Positions 54,504 to 61,735 of a stretch of 61,839 bases of DNA are shown here, piece by piece. The notes under the pieces are model-generated. The model worked only from the letters and a program-made list of their open reading frames with translations, did no database searches and had not been told where the DNA came from. Made by a program: the position numbers and the translations under genes. The stretch spans positions 1-61,839 of the forward strand of contig CANFZC010000007.1 of NCBI GenBank assembly GCA_947451475.1, given 5' to 3'. This stretch comes from Flavobacteriaceae bacterium (lineage in GTDB: Bacteria > Bacteroidota > Bacteroidia > Flavobacteriales > Flavobacteriaceae). Within the stretch, counting starts at the first letter, position 1; every line of letters starts with the position of its first letter.

Positions 54504-54556
54504 AGGCCGGTTAAATTTCTTAACCTAGATTAAGTGCCTCCCACGCTAGTTGGTAG

Positions 54557-54564
54557 TAAATTTG
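54557..54564 (+). promoter_or_regulatory. -7 box of the pirin gene
   Basis: TAAATTTG fits TAnnTTTG, 28 bases before the ATG at 54593. Confidence 0.55.
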
Positions 54565-54592
54565 TATCATAATAATTAATACATTTATAGAT

Positions 54593-55306
54593 ATGAAAAA
54601 TACAGTCTTACACAAAGCGAATACTAGAGGCCATGCCGACCACGGTTGGTTAAACGCACACCATACGTTTAGTTTTGCCAGTTATTATGATCCTAATCGC
54701 GTACAGTTTGGAGTCCTTCGCGTGTTGAACGATGATATTGTAGCGCCAGGCATGGGATTTGGAACCCACCCTCACGATAATATGGAGATTATTACTATTC
54801 CGTTGGAAGGCGATTTGGCCCACAAGGACAGTATGGGGAATACGGAGGTGATTAAATTTGGCGACGTCCAAGTGATGAGCGCGGGAACGGGTATACAACA
54901 CTCGGAGTTCAATCCGAATCACGATTTGCGCACCAATTTGTTGCAGATATGGGTCTTTCCTAAGTACCGTAATGTTACGCCTCGTTACCAACAAATCACC
55001 TTGGACACTACGGACCGACACAATAAATTGCAGCAAATCTTATCGCCGGTGGCGGAAGATGCGGGGGTATGGATTCACCAAGATGCTTGGTTTCACATGG
55101 GGAATTTAGACCAAGGAACGGTCTTGGACTATACTAGAAAAAAAGAAGGCAATGGCTTGTATATTTTTGTGATCAAAGGCAGCGTGATAGTGGATGAGCA
55201 AGAATTGGCACTACGCGATGGTTTAGGAATTACCGATTTTGAAAGCGTACGCTTTGAAGCTACGAGTGATACCGAAGTGTTGTTGATGGAAGTGCCGATG
55301 ATTTAA
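54593..55306 (+). CDS. Pirin-family bicupin
   Basis: This is a cupin-fold protein of 237 aa. The N-terminal cupin has the pirin metal ligands: His pair in FGTHPHDNMEII, then His and Glu in SAGTGIQHSEFNP. The segment RVLNDDIVAPGMGF is typical. Members include the quercetin 2,3-dioxygenase YhhW of E. coli, but the physiological substrate here is unknown. It may be the first gene of a redox/stress-related group with GNAT, OsmC and 4Fe-4S genes. Confidence 0.9.
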   Translation: MKNTVLHKANTRGHADHGWLNAHHTFSFASYYDPNRVQFGVLRVLNDDIVAPGMGFGTHPHDNMEIITIPLEGDLAHKDSMGNTEVIKFGDVQVMSAGTGIQHSEFNPNHDLRTNLLQIWVFPKYRNVTPRYQQITLDTTDRHNKLQQILSPVAEDAGVWIHQDAWFHMGNLDQGTVLDYTRKKEGNGLYIFVIKGSVIVDEQELALRDGLGITDFESVRFEATSDTEVLLMEVPMI

Positions 55307-55309
55307 GAC

Positions 55310-55383
55310 TGTTGATTGAAGATTGCTGATTGTTGATTGTTGATTGCAGATTGGGGATTTTGGATTTTGGAAATTGAAGATTT
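55310..55383. repeat. Low-complexity GATTG/TTGATTG repeats
   Basis: About ten copies of GATTG or close variants (TTGATTG, GCTGATTG, GGATTTTGG) fill the gap between the pirin and GNAT genes. No promoter or stem is evident. Confidence 0.75.
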
Positions 55384-55395
55384 AACTTTTATTAT

Positions 55396-55683
55396 ATGGA
55401 GAGCGAGGTATTATTGAAGGTTACGGATAAGAATGGGTTCTTTTATATTGATGTGGATGGGCAGCATGAGGCGATGATGACGTTTGTGTTTGCCGGGCCC
55501 GATAAGATCATTATTGACCATACGGAGGTGAAGCCGGGGCATGAGGGGAAAGGATTTGGGAAAAAGATGGTAGCGAAGGCGGTGGACTATGCCCGTGAGC
55601 ACGGGATTAAAATCATACCGCTTTGTCCGTTTGCTAAACGGGTTTTTGATAAGGAGCTGGGGTATGGGGATGTGCTTAGTTGA
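55396..55683 (+). CDS. Small GNAT-family N-acetyltransferase (NATD1-like)
   Basis: This 95-aa single-domain protein has the acetyl-CoA pyrophosphate loop VKPGHEGKGFGKKMVAKAVD and the C-terminal IIPLCPFAKRVFDK. It belongs to the minimal GNAT class (YjdJ/NATD1 type), which lacks the first strands of full GNATs. The acceptor is unknown. The start ATG at 55396 follows a repeat-rich gap. It is followed by another repeat cluster. Confidence 0.88.
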   Translation: MESEVLLKVTDKNGFFYIDVDGQHEAMMTFVFAGPDKIIIDHTEVKPGHEGKGFGKKMVAKAVDYAREHGIKIIPLCPFAKRVFDKELGYGDVLS

Positions 55684-55926
55684 GGATGGTCGCAGTCGCA
55701 GTTTTCAGTCGCAGTTTTCAGTCTCAGTCGCATGGGTTCAAATTCCAATAAAAAAATTCCAAATTCCAAATTCCAAAAAGTTTAAGCTTTGGGCAGTCGC
55801 AGTCTCAGTGGGCAGGGGTTTAAATTCCAATAAAAAAAATTATTCCGCTTCGCTCCATCAGTCGCTTCGCTCGTGTCAAATTCCAAATTCCAAAAAGTTT
55901 AAGCTTTGGGTAGTGGCAGTTGATGG
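55684..55926. repeat. Dense intergenic repeats: CAGTCG and AATTCCA families
   Basis: From 55689 to 55732 the unit CAGTCGCAGT and variants recur, then AATTCCA units (55739-55777). An exact 34-base direct repeat occurs at 55760-55793 and 55877-55910 (centre AAAAAGTTTAAGCTTTGGG). Copies of CGCTTCGCTC lie between them. Any open frame through this stretch merely reads the repeats. With the hairpin at 55927 this explains the ~350-base gap without a gene. The same two families return after the 4Fe-4S gene at 56675-56800. Confidence 0.9.
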
Positions 55927-55946
55927 ATTCCCGCCTTCGCGGGAAT
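55927..55946. repeat. Short palindromic hairpin of the dispersed GCGGGAAT type
   Basis: ATTCCCGC / GCGGGAAT with loop CTTC is a perfect 8-base-pair hairpin followed by GACA. Near-identical hairpins are dispersed in many bacterial genomes as REP-like elements. Confidence 0.8.
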
Positions 55947-56035
55947 GACAAGAGAAGGATTTGAATGGTTTACGAGAGTATTACGTTGTAGTGATGAATA
56001 ATAATCTTCCTTTTTAGGAACTAAAAATAACCCTT

Positions 56036-56443
56036 ATGACCCCTTTATTAGAACAAAACATTGAAGGCAGCATTGGTACGCAAAAGTACTTGTGCACGAT
56101 CTCTTGGCGGAATGGGACTTTGTTGATGGACGAACCGGAGGTGGTTGGTGGGCAGAACATAGGGCCGGATCCTTTTTCTACGTTCTTGGCCTCGCTGGCG
56201 GGCTGTACGTTATCCACGTTACGGATGTATATCGACCGCAAGGGTTGGGACATTCCCGAGATCTTTATTTCGTTGAATTTGACGCAAACGACCGAGGGCG
56301 ACCTGGTCACTACCATTAGCCGGGATATTAGTTTCTCTAGCACGGTCTCGGCTGACATCAAAGAGCGCTTGTTGGTTATTGCCGATAAATGTCCGGTTTC
56401 GAAAATACTAAAAAATCAAGTTTTAATTTCTACTACGATCTAA
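56036..56443 (+). CDS. OsmC-family peroxiredoxin-like protein
   Basis: This 135-aa protein has the two conserved OsmC/Ohr cysteines: one in ASLAGCTLSTLRMYIDRKG and one in IADKCPVSKIL. The N-terminal strand region includes GQNIGPDPFSTF. Such proteins reduce organic hydroperoxides with a thiol mechanism. A 4Fe-4S protein gene follows after 3 bases, indicating co-transcription. The start at 56036 gives the family N-terminus. Confidence 0.9.
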   Translation: MTPLLEQNIEGSIGTQKYLCTISWRNGTLLMDEPEVVGGQNIGPDPFSTFLASLAGCTLSTLRMYIDRKGWDIPEIFISLNLTQTTEGDLVTTISRDISFSSTVSADIKERLLVIADKCPVSKILKNQVLISTTI

Positions 56444-56446
56444 CTT

Positions 56447-56674
56447 ATGGATGCACAAGATTTAACTAAAGAATACAGCAATGGAGAGGTTACCATTGTG
56501 TGGAAAAATGCGCTGTGCAAGCACGCAGCCGAATGTGTAAAGAACAATCCGGATGTCTTTAAACCGAAGGAGAAGCCTTGGATTCATGCCGAGAACTCTA
56601 CTACGGAGAAGATTATTGAGACGGTAAAGAAGTGTCCTTCGGGGGCGTTGACGTATTATTTGAATGAGCAATAG
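56447..56674 (+). CDS. Divergent 4Fe-4S mono-cluster protein (Fer4_19-like)
   Basis: This 75-aa protein has the small-ferredoxin-like pattern LCKHAAECVKNNPDVFKP then KPWIH and VKKCPSGALTYYL. Three cysteines and a histidine are the candidate cluster ligands. The family is often found next to OsmC, GNAT or CDGSH genes. It presumably acts in electron transfer or redox sensing. It begins 3 bases after OsmC and ends at a CAGTCG/AATTCCA repeat cluster. Confidence 0.9.
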   Translation: MDAQDLTKEYSNGEVTIVWKNALCKHAAECVKNNPDVFKPKEKPWIHAENSTTEKIIETVKKCPSGALTYYLNEQ

Positions 56675-56800
56675 TTTTCAGTCGCAGTCGCAGTCGCAGT
56701 CACAGTGGCAGTGGGAAGGGGTTGAAATTCCAATAAAAAAAATTCCAAATTCCAAATTCCAAATTCCAAATTCCAATAAATAATTTATTTCGCTTCGCTC
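56675..56800. repeat. Second CAGTCG / AATTCCA repeat cluster
   Basis: CAGTCG units (56675-56715) are followed by AATTCCA units (56724-56780) and a CGCTTCGCTC copy, in the same order as the cluster at 55684. It starts directly at the stop codon of the 4Fe-4S gene. Confidence 0.9.
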
Positions 56801-56835
56801 ATGTTATATTTGCGGTAACAGTGTAGTACAAAATT

Positions 56836-56892
56836 GAAACCACGCGAAAGATTGACTCCGTCGAATCTTCGATTTCGCGCGGCATCGAGGGG
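56836..56892. repeat. Hairpin element copy A upstream of the 153-aa gene
   Basis: The arms CCACGCGAAA and TTTCGCGCGG form an imperfect outer stem. GATTGAC and GTCGAATC form an inner one. The element ends ~50 bases before the ATG at 56943. Copies B (57471) and C (58108) precede the next two genes. Confidence 0.85.
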
Positions 56893-56942
56893 ATTAATAG
56901 ACAACTTAGCGATAACCTTTAAGCTCAAAAGTATAGTAGAGA

Positions 56943-57404
56943 ATGAATGAAATTAAATATTTTCCCGAAAAACAAAATTCAAAATATTCCTATGTAAAAT
57001 TCATGATTGGGATAATCTCATTGCTGTTTGTTTTTCATTATTTGCATCTAGTTTTCAATTTTAAAAAACATAGTTACTCATTCAATTCCTGGGCAGTTGA
57101 GATAATTATAGGAATAATCGGAATTGTATATTTTAGTTTGAGAAAATTGACAACAGAAGTTTGCTTTGATTTTGAAAAAAGAAAGTTTGAAGTTTCTTAT
57201 TTAACTATATTGAACAGCAATAACAAGATAACTATTGACTTTGAAAAAGTTCATTTCGAATTGAAAAAAAAGATGTATAGATCCACCGAAGATTGGGTTC
57301 TTTATATTTATGAAAACAAAAACATTAGGTACAAAATAGAAAAGCTGAAGGATACTTTTACTGAAGAAAACCTGGGAAAAATAGCTAATCAAAATTTGAA
57401 ATAA
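56943..57404 (+). CDS. Orphan small membrane protein
   Basis: This AT-rich gene encodes 153 aa with two hydrophobic segments (about residues 20-40 and 52-68). A ~85-residue cytoplasmic-looking domain follows (VCFDFEKRKFEVSYLTI ... VLYIYENKNIRYKIEKL) with alternating beta pattern, somewhat like a PH-type membrane domain. No family is recognised. It is the first of three genes each preceded by the same hairpin element. Its composition is markedly more AT-rich than the genes at 51-56 kb, hinting at separate origin. Confidence 0.7.
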   Translation: MNEIKYFPEKQNSKYSYVKFMIGIISLLFVFHYLHLVFNFKKHSYSFNSWAVEIIIGIIGIVYFSLRKLTTEVCFDFEKRKFEVSYLTILNSNNKITIDFEKVHFELKKKMYRSTEDWVLYIYENKNIRYKIEKLKDTFTEENLGKIANQNLK

Positions 57405-57470
57405 GTAAAGGTAACTTCTAATAGCCGCAGTCAAGGCAAAACTTTTTTTGAAAACTAGATATTTAAAATA

Positions 57471-57509
57471 GAAACCACGCGAAGGGATTTGCGTAGTAGC
57501 GGGGCAACA
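57471..57509. repeat. Hairpin element copy B, internally shortened
   Basis: GAAACCACGCGAAGGGATT is followed directly by a GTAGCGGGG end. The inner stem and right-arm TTTCGCG seen in copies A and C are missing. It ends 13 bases before the ATG at 57523. Confidence 0.8.
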
Positions 57510-57522
57510 TAATTTTTAAGAA

Positions 57523-58101
57523 ATGAACAAACTATTTACACTTTTTGCTTTTCTAACCTTAGGAATTTCGTGCCAAAGTCAATCGAAAAGCGTGGCTTTG
57601 GTAAACTTTGAAAAAGAGCTTAGCACAGAATCAATTAGAGAATTTCAACAGAACTCACCATTGATTAATTTTCCAAGTTTAACTGGCAGCTATAATTACT
57701 ATCCGTACTTTAAAGTATTTGGTAATTCTGGAGCATCAATTATTTATGAACTTAATTCTGAAAGTGAAAAAATTCTAAAAAATAAAATTAAAAACTTCAA
57801 ACGCGTTTATAACAATTCACTTGAGGAAAAAGATTCAACTAATATTTATTACTCAAAAGACACAAACAGCGCTTTTCCAAGTATTGAAAAAGAATATGAT
57901 GAAGTATTGCCACTTCCGACACCAAATGATTCGGAAGTCGAAATTTATTTAATAAAAAATGGAAATCTAAAAAGAGCTTTTGACTTTGAGGCTGACAATA
58001 CAAACGAACAATATAAGTTTACGGTAGGGATTTATCTTTTGAAAAGACAAAAGAAATTAATTTATTGGTTTTTAATATATTACGATAAAAACTACCACTA
58101 A
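57523..58101 (+). CDS. Orphan lipoprotein
   Basis: The 192-aa protein has a lipoprotein signal with lipobox ISC (Cys17). The mature part is polar with conserved-looking blocks SYNYYPYFKVFGNSG, EVLPLPTPNDSEVEIYLI and YWFLIYYDKNYH, and no recognised domain. It is AT-rich like its two neighbours and has a hairpin-element copy just upstream. It may be an immunity or envelope protein, but that is speculation. Confidence 0.7.
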   Translation: MNKLFTLFAFLTLGISCQSQSKSVALVNFEKELSTESIREFQQNSPLINFPSLTGSYNYYPYFKVFGNSGASIIYELNSESEKILKNKIKNFKRVYNNSLEEKDSTNIYYSKDTNSAFPSIEKEYDEVLPLPTPNDSEVEIYLIKNGNLKRAFDFEADNTNEQYKFTVGIYLLKRQKKLIYWFLIYYDKNYH

Positions 58102-58107
58102 AAGCGG

Positions 58108-58161
58108 GAAACCACGTGAAAGGATTGACTTCGTCGAATTGCATTTCGCGCGGTAGCGGAG
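58108..58161. repeat. Hairpin element copy C upstream of the 216-aa gene
   Basis: It has the same layout as copy A: CCACGTGAAA with TTTCGCGCGG, inner GATTGAC / GTCGAATT, ending GTAGCGGAG. It ends 50 bases before the ATG at 58212, the same distance as copy A from its gene. Confidence 0.85.
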
Positions 58162-58211
58162 TACAACTCAACAAAACCCAGTAGGACAACCATGTAACTA
58201 AATAATTGATT

Positions 58212-58862
58212 ATGAAAAAAGTACTGTTAATTGGATTAAGCATTATTTCATTGTCATGTTCCGTAAAAAAAAACAACTCCTTAATAAAAACAGAATCTTC
58301 CGTTTTGGATAGAAGCGAAATTTCTGCAACTGAAAAAAATATTGTTAATGGTTTTTTAGAAGTTGAACTCAAAAAAGAACGTTATAGAACATATTCTGAT
58401 TTTCCGATTAGCGTTATTAAAGAAAGTATAACAAAATTATATTCATTAAACATATATGAAAACTGCTATAATGGAAGGGATTTACCAATAAAAAATTCTA
58501 CAAATAATGCTTGGATTCTAAACGAAGATCAAATACAAAAAATAAAGGAAACACTAAATATTGAGAAGTCCTATAATTGGAATGTTTCAGATTTCACAAG
58601 TTTTAACGTTTCTATTATAGAATCTAGTGACTTAATAAAAACTATTAAAGAAAATGCCTATACAGACCTCCAAAAAAAAATGATATTATATCTCTCAAAA
58701 CCTTTATTAATTGGAAAAAATAATGCATTTATCAGTTTTAAATTAGGTGATAGTTCACTGGGATTTAATACCATAAACATATTTACTGCTTTACTAAAAA
58801 AAAATCAAGAAGAAAAATGGGAAATAGATTCATATTATTATGACCCGAACTCTACTTGGTAA
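58212..58862 (+). CDS. Orphan lipoprotein
   Basis: The 216-aa protein has a lipoprotein signal with lipobox LSC (Cys16) and a Lys/Asn/Ser-rich mature part without recognised domain. The C-terminus is WEIDSYYYDPNSTW. I chose the ATG at 58212 (a TTG two codons upstream is weaker). It is AT-rich and is the third gene of the element-punctuated trio. A broken lipoprotein fragment lies ~45 bases downstream. Confidence 0.7.
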   Translation: MKKVLLIGLSIISLSCSVKKNNSLIKTESSVLDRSEISATEKNIVNGFLEVELKKERYRTYSDFPISVIKESITKLYSLNIYENCYNGRDLPIKNSTNNAWILNEDQIQKIKETLNIEKSYNWNVSDFTSFNVSIIESSDLIKTIKENAYTDLQKKMILYLSKPLLIGKNNAFISFKLGDSSLGFNTINIFTALLKKNQEEKWEIDSYYYDPNSTW

Positions 58863-58907
58863 TATAGATTTAAAATAGTATGAGACCAGATCGAACAAGG
58901 CTTTAGT

Positions 58908-59006
58908 ACAATAAAATATTCTTACTATTTTTAGCTCTCAATTTAGTGCCATGTGAAAGTAATCAAAAGATGGCGGAATCTTGCCTTCGGCAGTCTTTAT
59001 TCTAAT
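58908..59006 (+). pseudogene. Remnant of a lipoprotein gene 5' end
   Basis: In one frame this stretch reads YNKIFLLFLALNLVPCESNQ and on to a stop after 32 codons. It resembles a lipoprotein signal peptide with Cys at the lipobox position, but it lacks a start codon (TAC in place of ATG) and has Pro before the Cys. After ~20 residues it runs into sequence unlike coding DNA. It is best explained as a truncated, inactivated gene, although chance cannot be excluded for so short a piece. Confidence 0.4.
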
Positions 59007-59069
59007 GTCAATTAATTGAGAAGGATTTAGATTGTGGGAACGGATTAATATCATAAACCCGTTAAACGA

Positions 59070-59130
59070 GGGACCACCCCGTCACCGATTGCATCGGCGC
59101 CACCCCTCCTAATTTAAGAGGGGAGCCGTT
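59070..59130. repeat. Structured intergenic repeat (CACCCC type)
   Basis: CCGAT / ATCGG (59085-59097) and CCCCTC / GAGGGG (59103-59123) form two adjacent hairpins in a stretch containing ACCACCCCGTCA and CCACCCCTCC. I recall this pattern as a dispersed intergenic element in Flavobacteria. Together with the neighbouring remnant and the hairpin at 59268 it accounts for most of the recognisable content of the 534-base gap 58863-59396; the rest shows nothing I can name. Confidence 0.65.
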
Positions 59131-59267
59131 AAATAATTAATTAGAAATTGTAAGATATTAAGAAGTATTGGCCATTGTGAATTGAGGTAGATTGTGGGCA
59201 TTATTGCAAATCCGTAGTGGTGAAGTTGCAGTTCTAAGGAGGGACATGCTTTCGCAAGGATACATAA

Positions 59268-59309
59268 GCTTCTCGATACACCTCGCTTTTAGCGAGGCAC
59301 TCGAAGTGA
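59268..59309. repeat. Palindromic intergenic repeat (CCTCGCT hairpin)
   Basis: CCTCGCT / AGCGAGG with loop TTT (59281-59297), extended by CTTCTCGA and TCGAAG flanks. This is another dispersed palindrome of the kind seen between genes in Flavobacteria. Confidence 0.75.
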
Positions 59310-59396
59310 CGGTGGGTGTGAGGAATATTTACTCATAGTGTTTAGGATTGCGGAGCATTTTAAAATAGGTCAGTAAAAAAATAAAAAGATACCCTT

Positions 59397-59924
59397 ATGA
59401 AAAAAATAATTGCTTTTGGTGGCTCTTCGAGTCGGAGTTCGATTAATAAACAGTTGGCGTTGTATGCGGCTTCGTTGTTTCAGGAGGCGGAAGTGGAGGG
59501 GTTGGATTTGAATGATTATGCGTTGCCTATGTTTTCTGTGGATTTGGAGCAGCAGGAGGGGATACCGGCGGCAGCGCAGGCTTTTTATGAGAAGTTGGGC
59601 ACGGCTGATTTGATTGTACTTTCTTTGGCGGAGCATAATGGGGCGTATTCGGCGGCGTTTAAGAATACGTTGGATTGGGCTTCCCGTATTAACGGCAAAA
59701 CCTTTCAGGAAAAGCCAATGTTGTTGCTCGCTACTTCGCCGGGTGCCCGTGGCGGTGCTAGTGTTTTAGAGATTGCGACGAAGCGGTTTCCTTTTCAGGG
59801 GGCGGATTTAAAAGGCAGTTTTTCTTTGCCGAGCTTTAATGACAATTTCGATGCCGAGCGCGGGATTAGTAATCCGGAGCTTAAGGAGCAGTTGGTTTCC
59901 CTTATAGAATCGATTTCCTTTTAA
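59397..59924 (+). CDS. NAD(P)H-dependent FMN reductase family protein
   Basis: This is a flavodoxin-like oxidoreductase of 175 aa. The FMN phosphate loop is AFGGSSSRSSINKQLALYA at the N-terminus. The flavin-contact segments are LPMFSVDLEQQEG and LAEHNGAYSAAFKNTLDWAS, and LLATSPGARGGASVL follows. Members reduce flavins, quinones, azo compounds or chromate with NAD(P)H. It is separated from the OsmC/4Fe-4S genes by the repeat- and orphan-rich segment. Confidence 0.9.
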   Translation: MKKIIAFGGSSSRSSINKQLALYAASLFQEAEVEGLDLNDYALPMFSVDLEQQEGIPAAAQAFYEKLGTADLIVLSLAEHNGAYSAAFKNTLDWASRINGKTFQEKPMLLLATSPGARGGASVLEIATKRFPFQGADLKGSFSLPSFNDNFDAERGISNPELKEQLVSLIESISF

Positions 59925-59930
59925 ATAAAA

Positions 59931-59954
59931 AAAGCGTCCCCTTCGGGACGCTTT
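59931..59954. terminator. Terminator between FMN reductase and the 540-aa gene
   Basis: AAAGCGTCCC / GGGACGCTTT, a perfect 10-base-pair stem with loop CTTC. The better T run is on the minus strand, so it mainly serves the 540-aa gene. Confidence 0.8.
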
Positions 59955-59971
59955 CTAGTTGTATTAACTGC

Positions 59972-61594
59972 TTATTTTTTCTTCGTCATGTTTAGGTTTT
60001 CAAAGCTGGAGACGTCGATGACTTCTTCTAGGTCTAGGTCGAAGGACACTTTGATGCTATCCCCTACTATAGTAACAGGCAGTTGGCTAGACAATTGCGA
60101 AGACCCCACGAAGATGTTTGGATAATCTTTTACCGTGAAGTAGTAGAAACTGTTGCCGTTTTTGACATCGTTTTGGATGCGGGTTACTACGGATTTCAGG
60201 AACTTTTTGTTGTTTTCGGCATTGGGGTTGATTTTGTTCCCTGCCATGTTGTATACGTTTTTATAGGACATTAAGGTTTCACGCATGGTATTCCCTACTC
60301 CTACTATGGTGTAGTCGCTTATCGCTACCATGGCGTACATTTTTACTAGGCCTCCATCGTCTTTTAGAGTCATGACGTAGGTTGGGATGCTGTTAATGTT
60401 ATACGGAATTGGCAAGGAAGCTTTATATCCTTTTTCTTGTACTTTCCCTTGGGCGGAGCTTTGGGCGGCGAATTCGGTTGCTCCGCTTTGTTTGTAGAAG
60501 GTGGTTTCTTTCGTACGGGTATCGACAAGGACGAAGCCTACCGCTGACTCATCTTTTCCTACGGATGTTAGTCCGGTGTACCAATACGAGCGGTTGTTGT
60601 GTCCGTAGACTAGAGTCAGCCCTTCGGTGATTTGGAGTTTGTTGGCGTTCGAGAAATTCCAGTAGCCGTGTACGTATTCGCCCCAGTCGTTTAATTGGTT
60701 TTCTACGAAATCGATGGGTTGGATGCGGTCTACCCACAGTGGTGCTCTATCGATGCCGTATTCTTGGATGGCCCCTGATTCTGCATTTACCACTAAGATT
60801 CCGGTCGCATCGTCACCGCTGAAGCCAATTGTTTTATCGTATTTGGTCACCACCCAGTATGGGTTTCCGGCGTCGTCGATTTCGAAAGTGAAGTCGGTCA
60901 TCCCTACTGTGGCATAGCCGTTCGTATAGAGATGTCTTTCGATTTCACTTTGGAAGAAGGCTTCGGGTTGGTATTTAATTTTGATGGGTTTGCCGTTTAC
61001 CGTTTGCACTAGTTTTACATCGCGCTCGTTGGTGGCGGATACCATGACATAGCCGGTGGTTCCTTCTTGGTTATTGAGCCATTTGAAGAAGCCCGAATGC
61101 AATAGCGGTGCTACCCAGTAAAGGTCTTTACCTACTTTTTGCACGCAGAAATGCCCTAGTTCCACTTGGCTTCCAAGGGCCGGTTGGGACCCTAGAATTT
61201 TCTCCCCTAGTAAATAGGCTAGATCTTCATCTACCACACGGATTTCGTCTATGGAGATGGGTGCGATATGGTTGGCTATTTTCTTGCCGTCGGTTACTTT
61301 CCCGATTAGGTTTTTATAGGATTCGCTTCGGAACATGGGTAAGCTGGTACACAGTGGGAATACCACTAGGTACACAAGGAGGATACCGGCTAAAATGAAG
61401 AAAATCTTTTTAGGTTTTTCTAGAAGGCGTACTTTTTTATCGGCTCCGACTTGGAGGCGGGTAAAGAGGACGATGGCGATACCGCATAGTGCTAACAGAA
61501 TGGTTGGCAACCCTAAGAATCCGTAGCTCAGCACCGGTAAGTTCAAGTAAAACAATACAAAGGCAATGACGATAAAGAGAATACTTTTTTTCAT
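59972..61594 (-). CDS. Membrane-anchored protein with internal repeats, unrecognised
   Basis: The 540-aa protein has three N-terminal hydrophobic helices (about residues 5-22, 26-46 and 63-83), followed by a ~450-residue soluble part. The soluble part contains at least three similar blocks: an aromatic YWV/YWY strand, ~15-25 residues, then a G-x-(V/I/F)-x-V strand and an acidic turn. Examples are NPYWVVTKYDKTIG with GILVVNAESG, and SYWYTGLTSVG with GFVLVDTRTK. The pattern recalls PepSY-like modules. No family name can be given. It is monocistronic and lies convergently to the FMN reductase gene. Confidence 0.7.
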   Translation of the reverse strand: MKKSILFIVIAFVLFYLNLPVLSYGFLGLPTILLALCGIAIVLFTRLQVGADKKVRLLEKPKKIFFILAGILLVYLVVFPLCTSLPMFRSESYKNLIGKVTDGKKIANHIAPISIDEIRVVDEDLAYLLGEKILGSQPALGSQVELGHFCVQKVGKDLYWVAPLLHSGFFKWLNNQEGTTGYVMVSATNERDVKLVQTVNGKPIKIKYQPEAFFQSEIERHLYTNGYATVGMTDFTFEIDDAGNPYWVVTKYDKTIGFSGDDATGILVVNAESGAIQEYGIDRAPLWVDRIQPIDFVENQLNDWGEYVHGYWNFSNANKLQITEGLTLVYGHNNRSYWYTGLTSVGKDESAVGFVLVDTRTKETTFYKQSGATEFAAQSSAQGKVQEKGYKASLPIPYNINSIPTYVMTLKDDGGLVKMYAMVAISDYTIVGVGNTMRETLMSYKNVYNMAGNKINPNAENNKKFLKSVVTRIQNDVKNGNSFYYFTVKDYPNIFVGSSQLSSQLPVTIVGDSIKVSFDLDLEEVIDVSSFENLNMTKKK

Positions 61595-61664
61595 GGTTTG
61601 TTGGGTTAAATTCGCCTATTAGACGTAGGCCTTTAATTATCGTTACAGTAATTAAATAAAATAC

Positions 61665-61672
61665 TATTTTTG
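61665..61672 (+). promoter_or_regulatory. -7 box upstream of fabD
   Basis: TATTTTTG fits TAnnTTTG, 63 bases before the fabD ATG. Confidence 0.5.
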
Positions 61673-61735
61673 CTGGCATACAAAACAAACCTAATCTTCG
61701 GCATTATTGCGATGTCGAACTAAATACAGCATACG

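Noticed and set aside
55589..55948. Open frame of 119 codons running from the GNAT gene into the repeats
   Set aside because: It overlaps the GNAT gene in another frame and its product simply translates the CAGTCG and AATTCCA repeats twice (FQIPNSKKFKLW).
56820..58211. Integron cassette array with attC sites
   Set aside because: The three hairpin elements alternate with genes, but I find no paired RYYYAAC and GTTRRRY boxes around them and no integron integrase in the window. One ACTCAAC at the end of copy C looks like chance.
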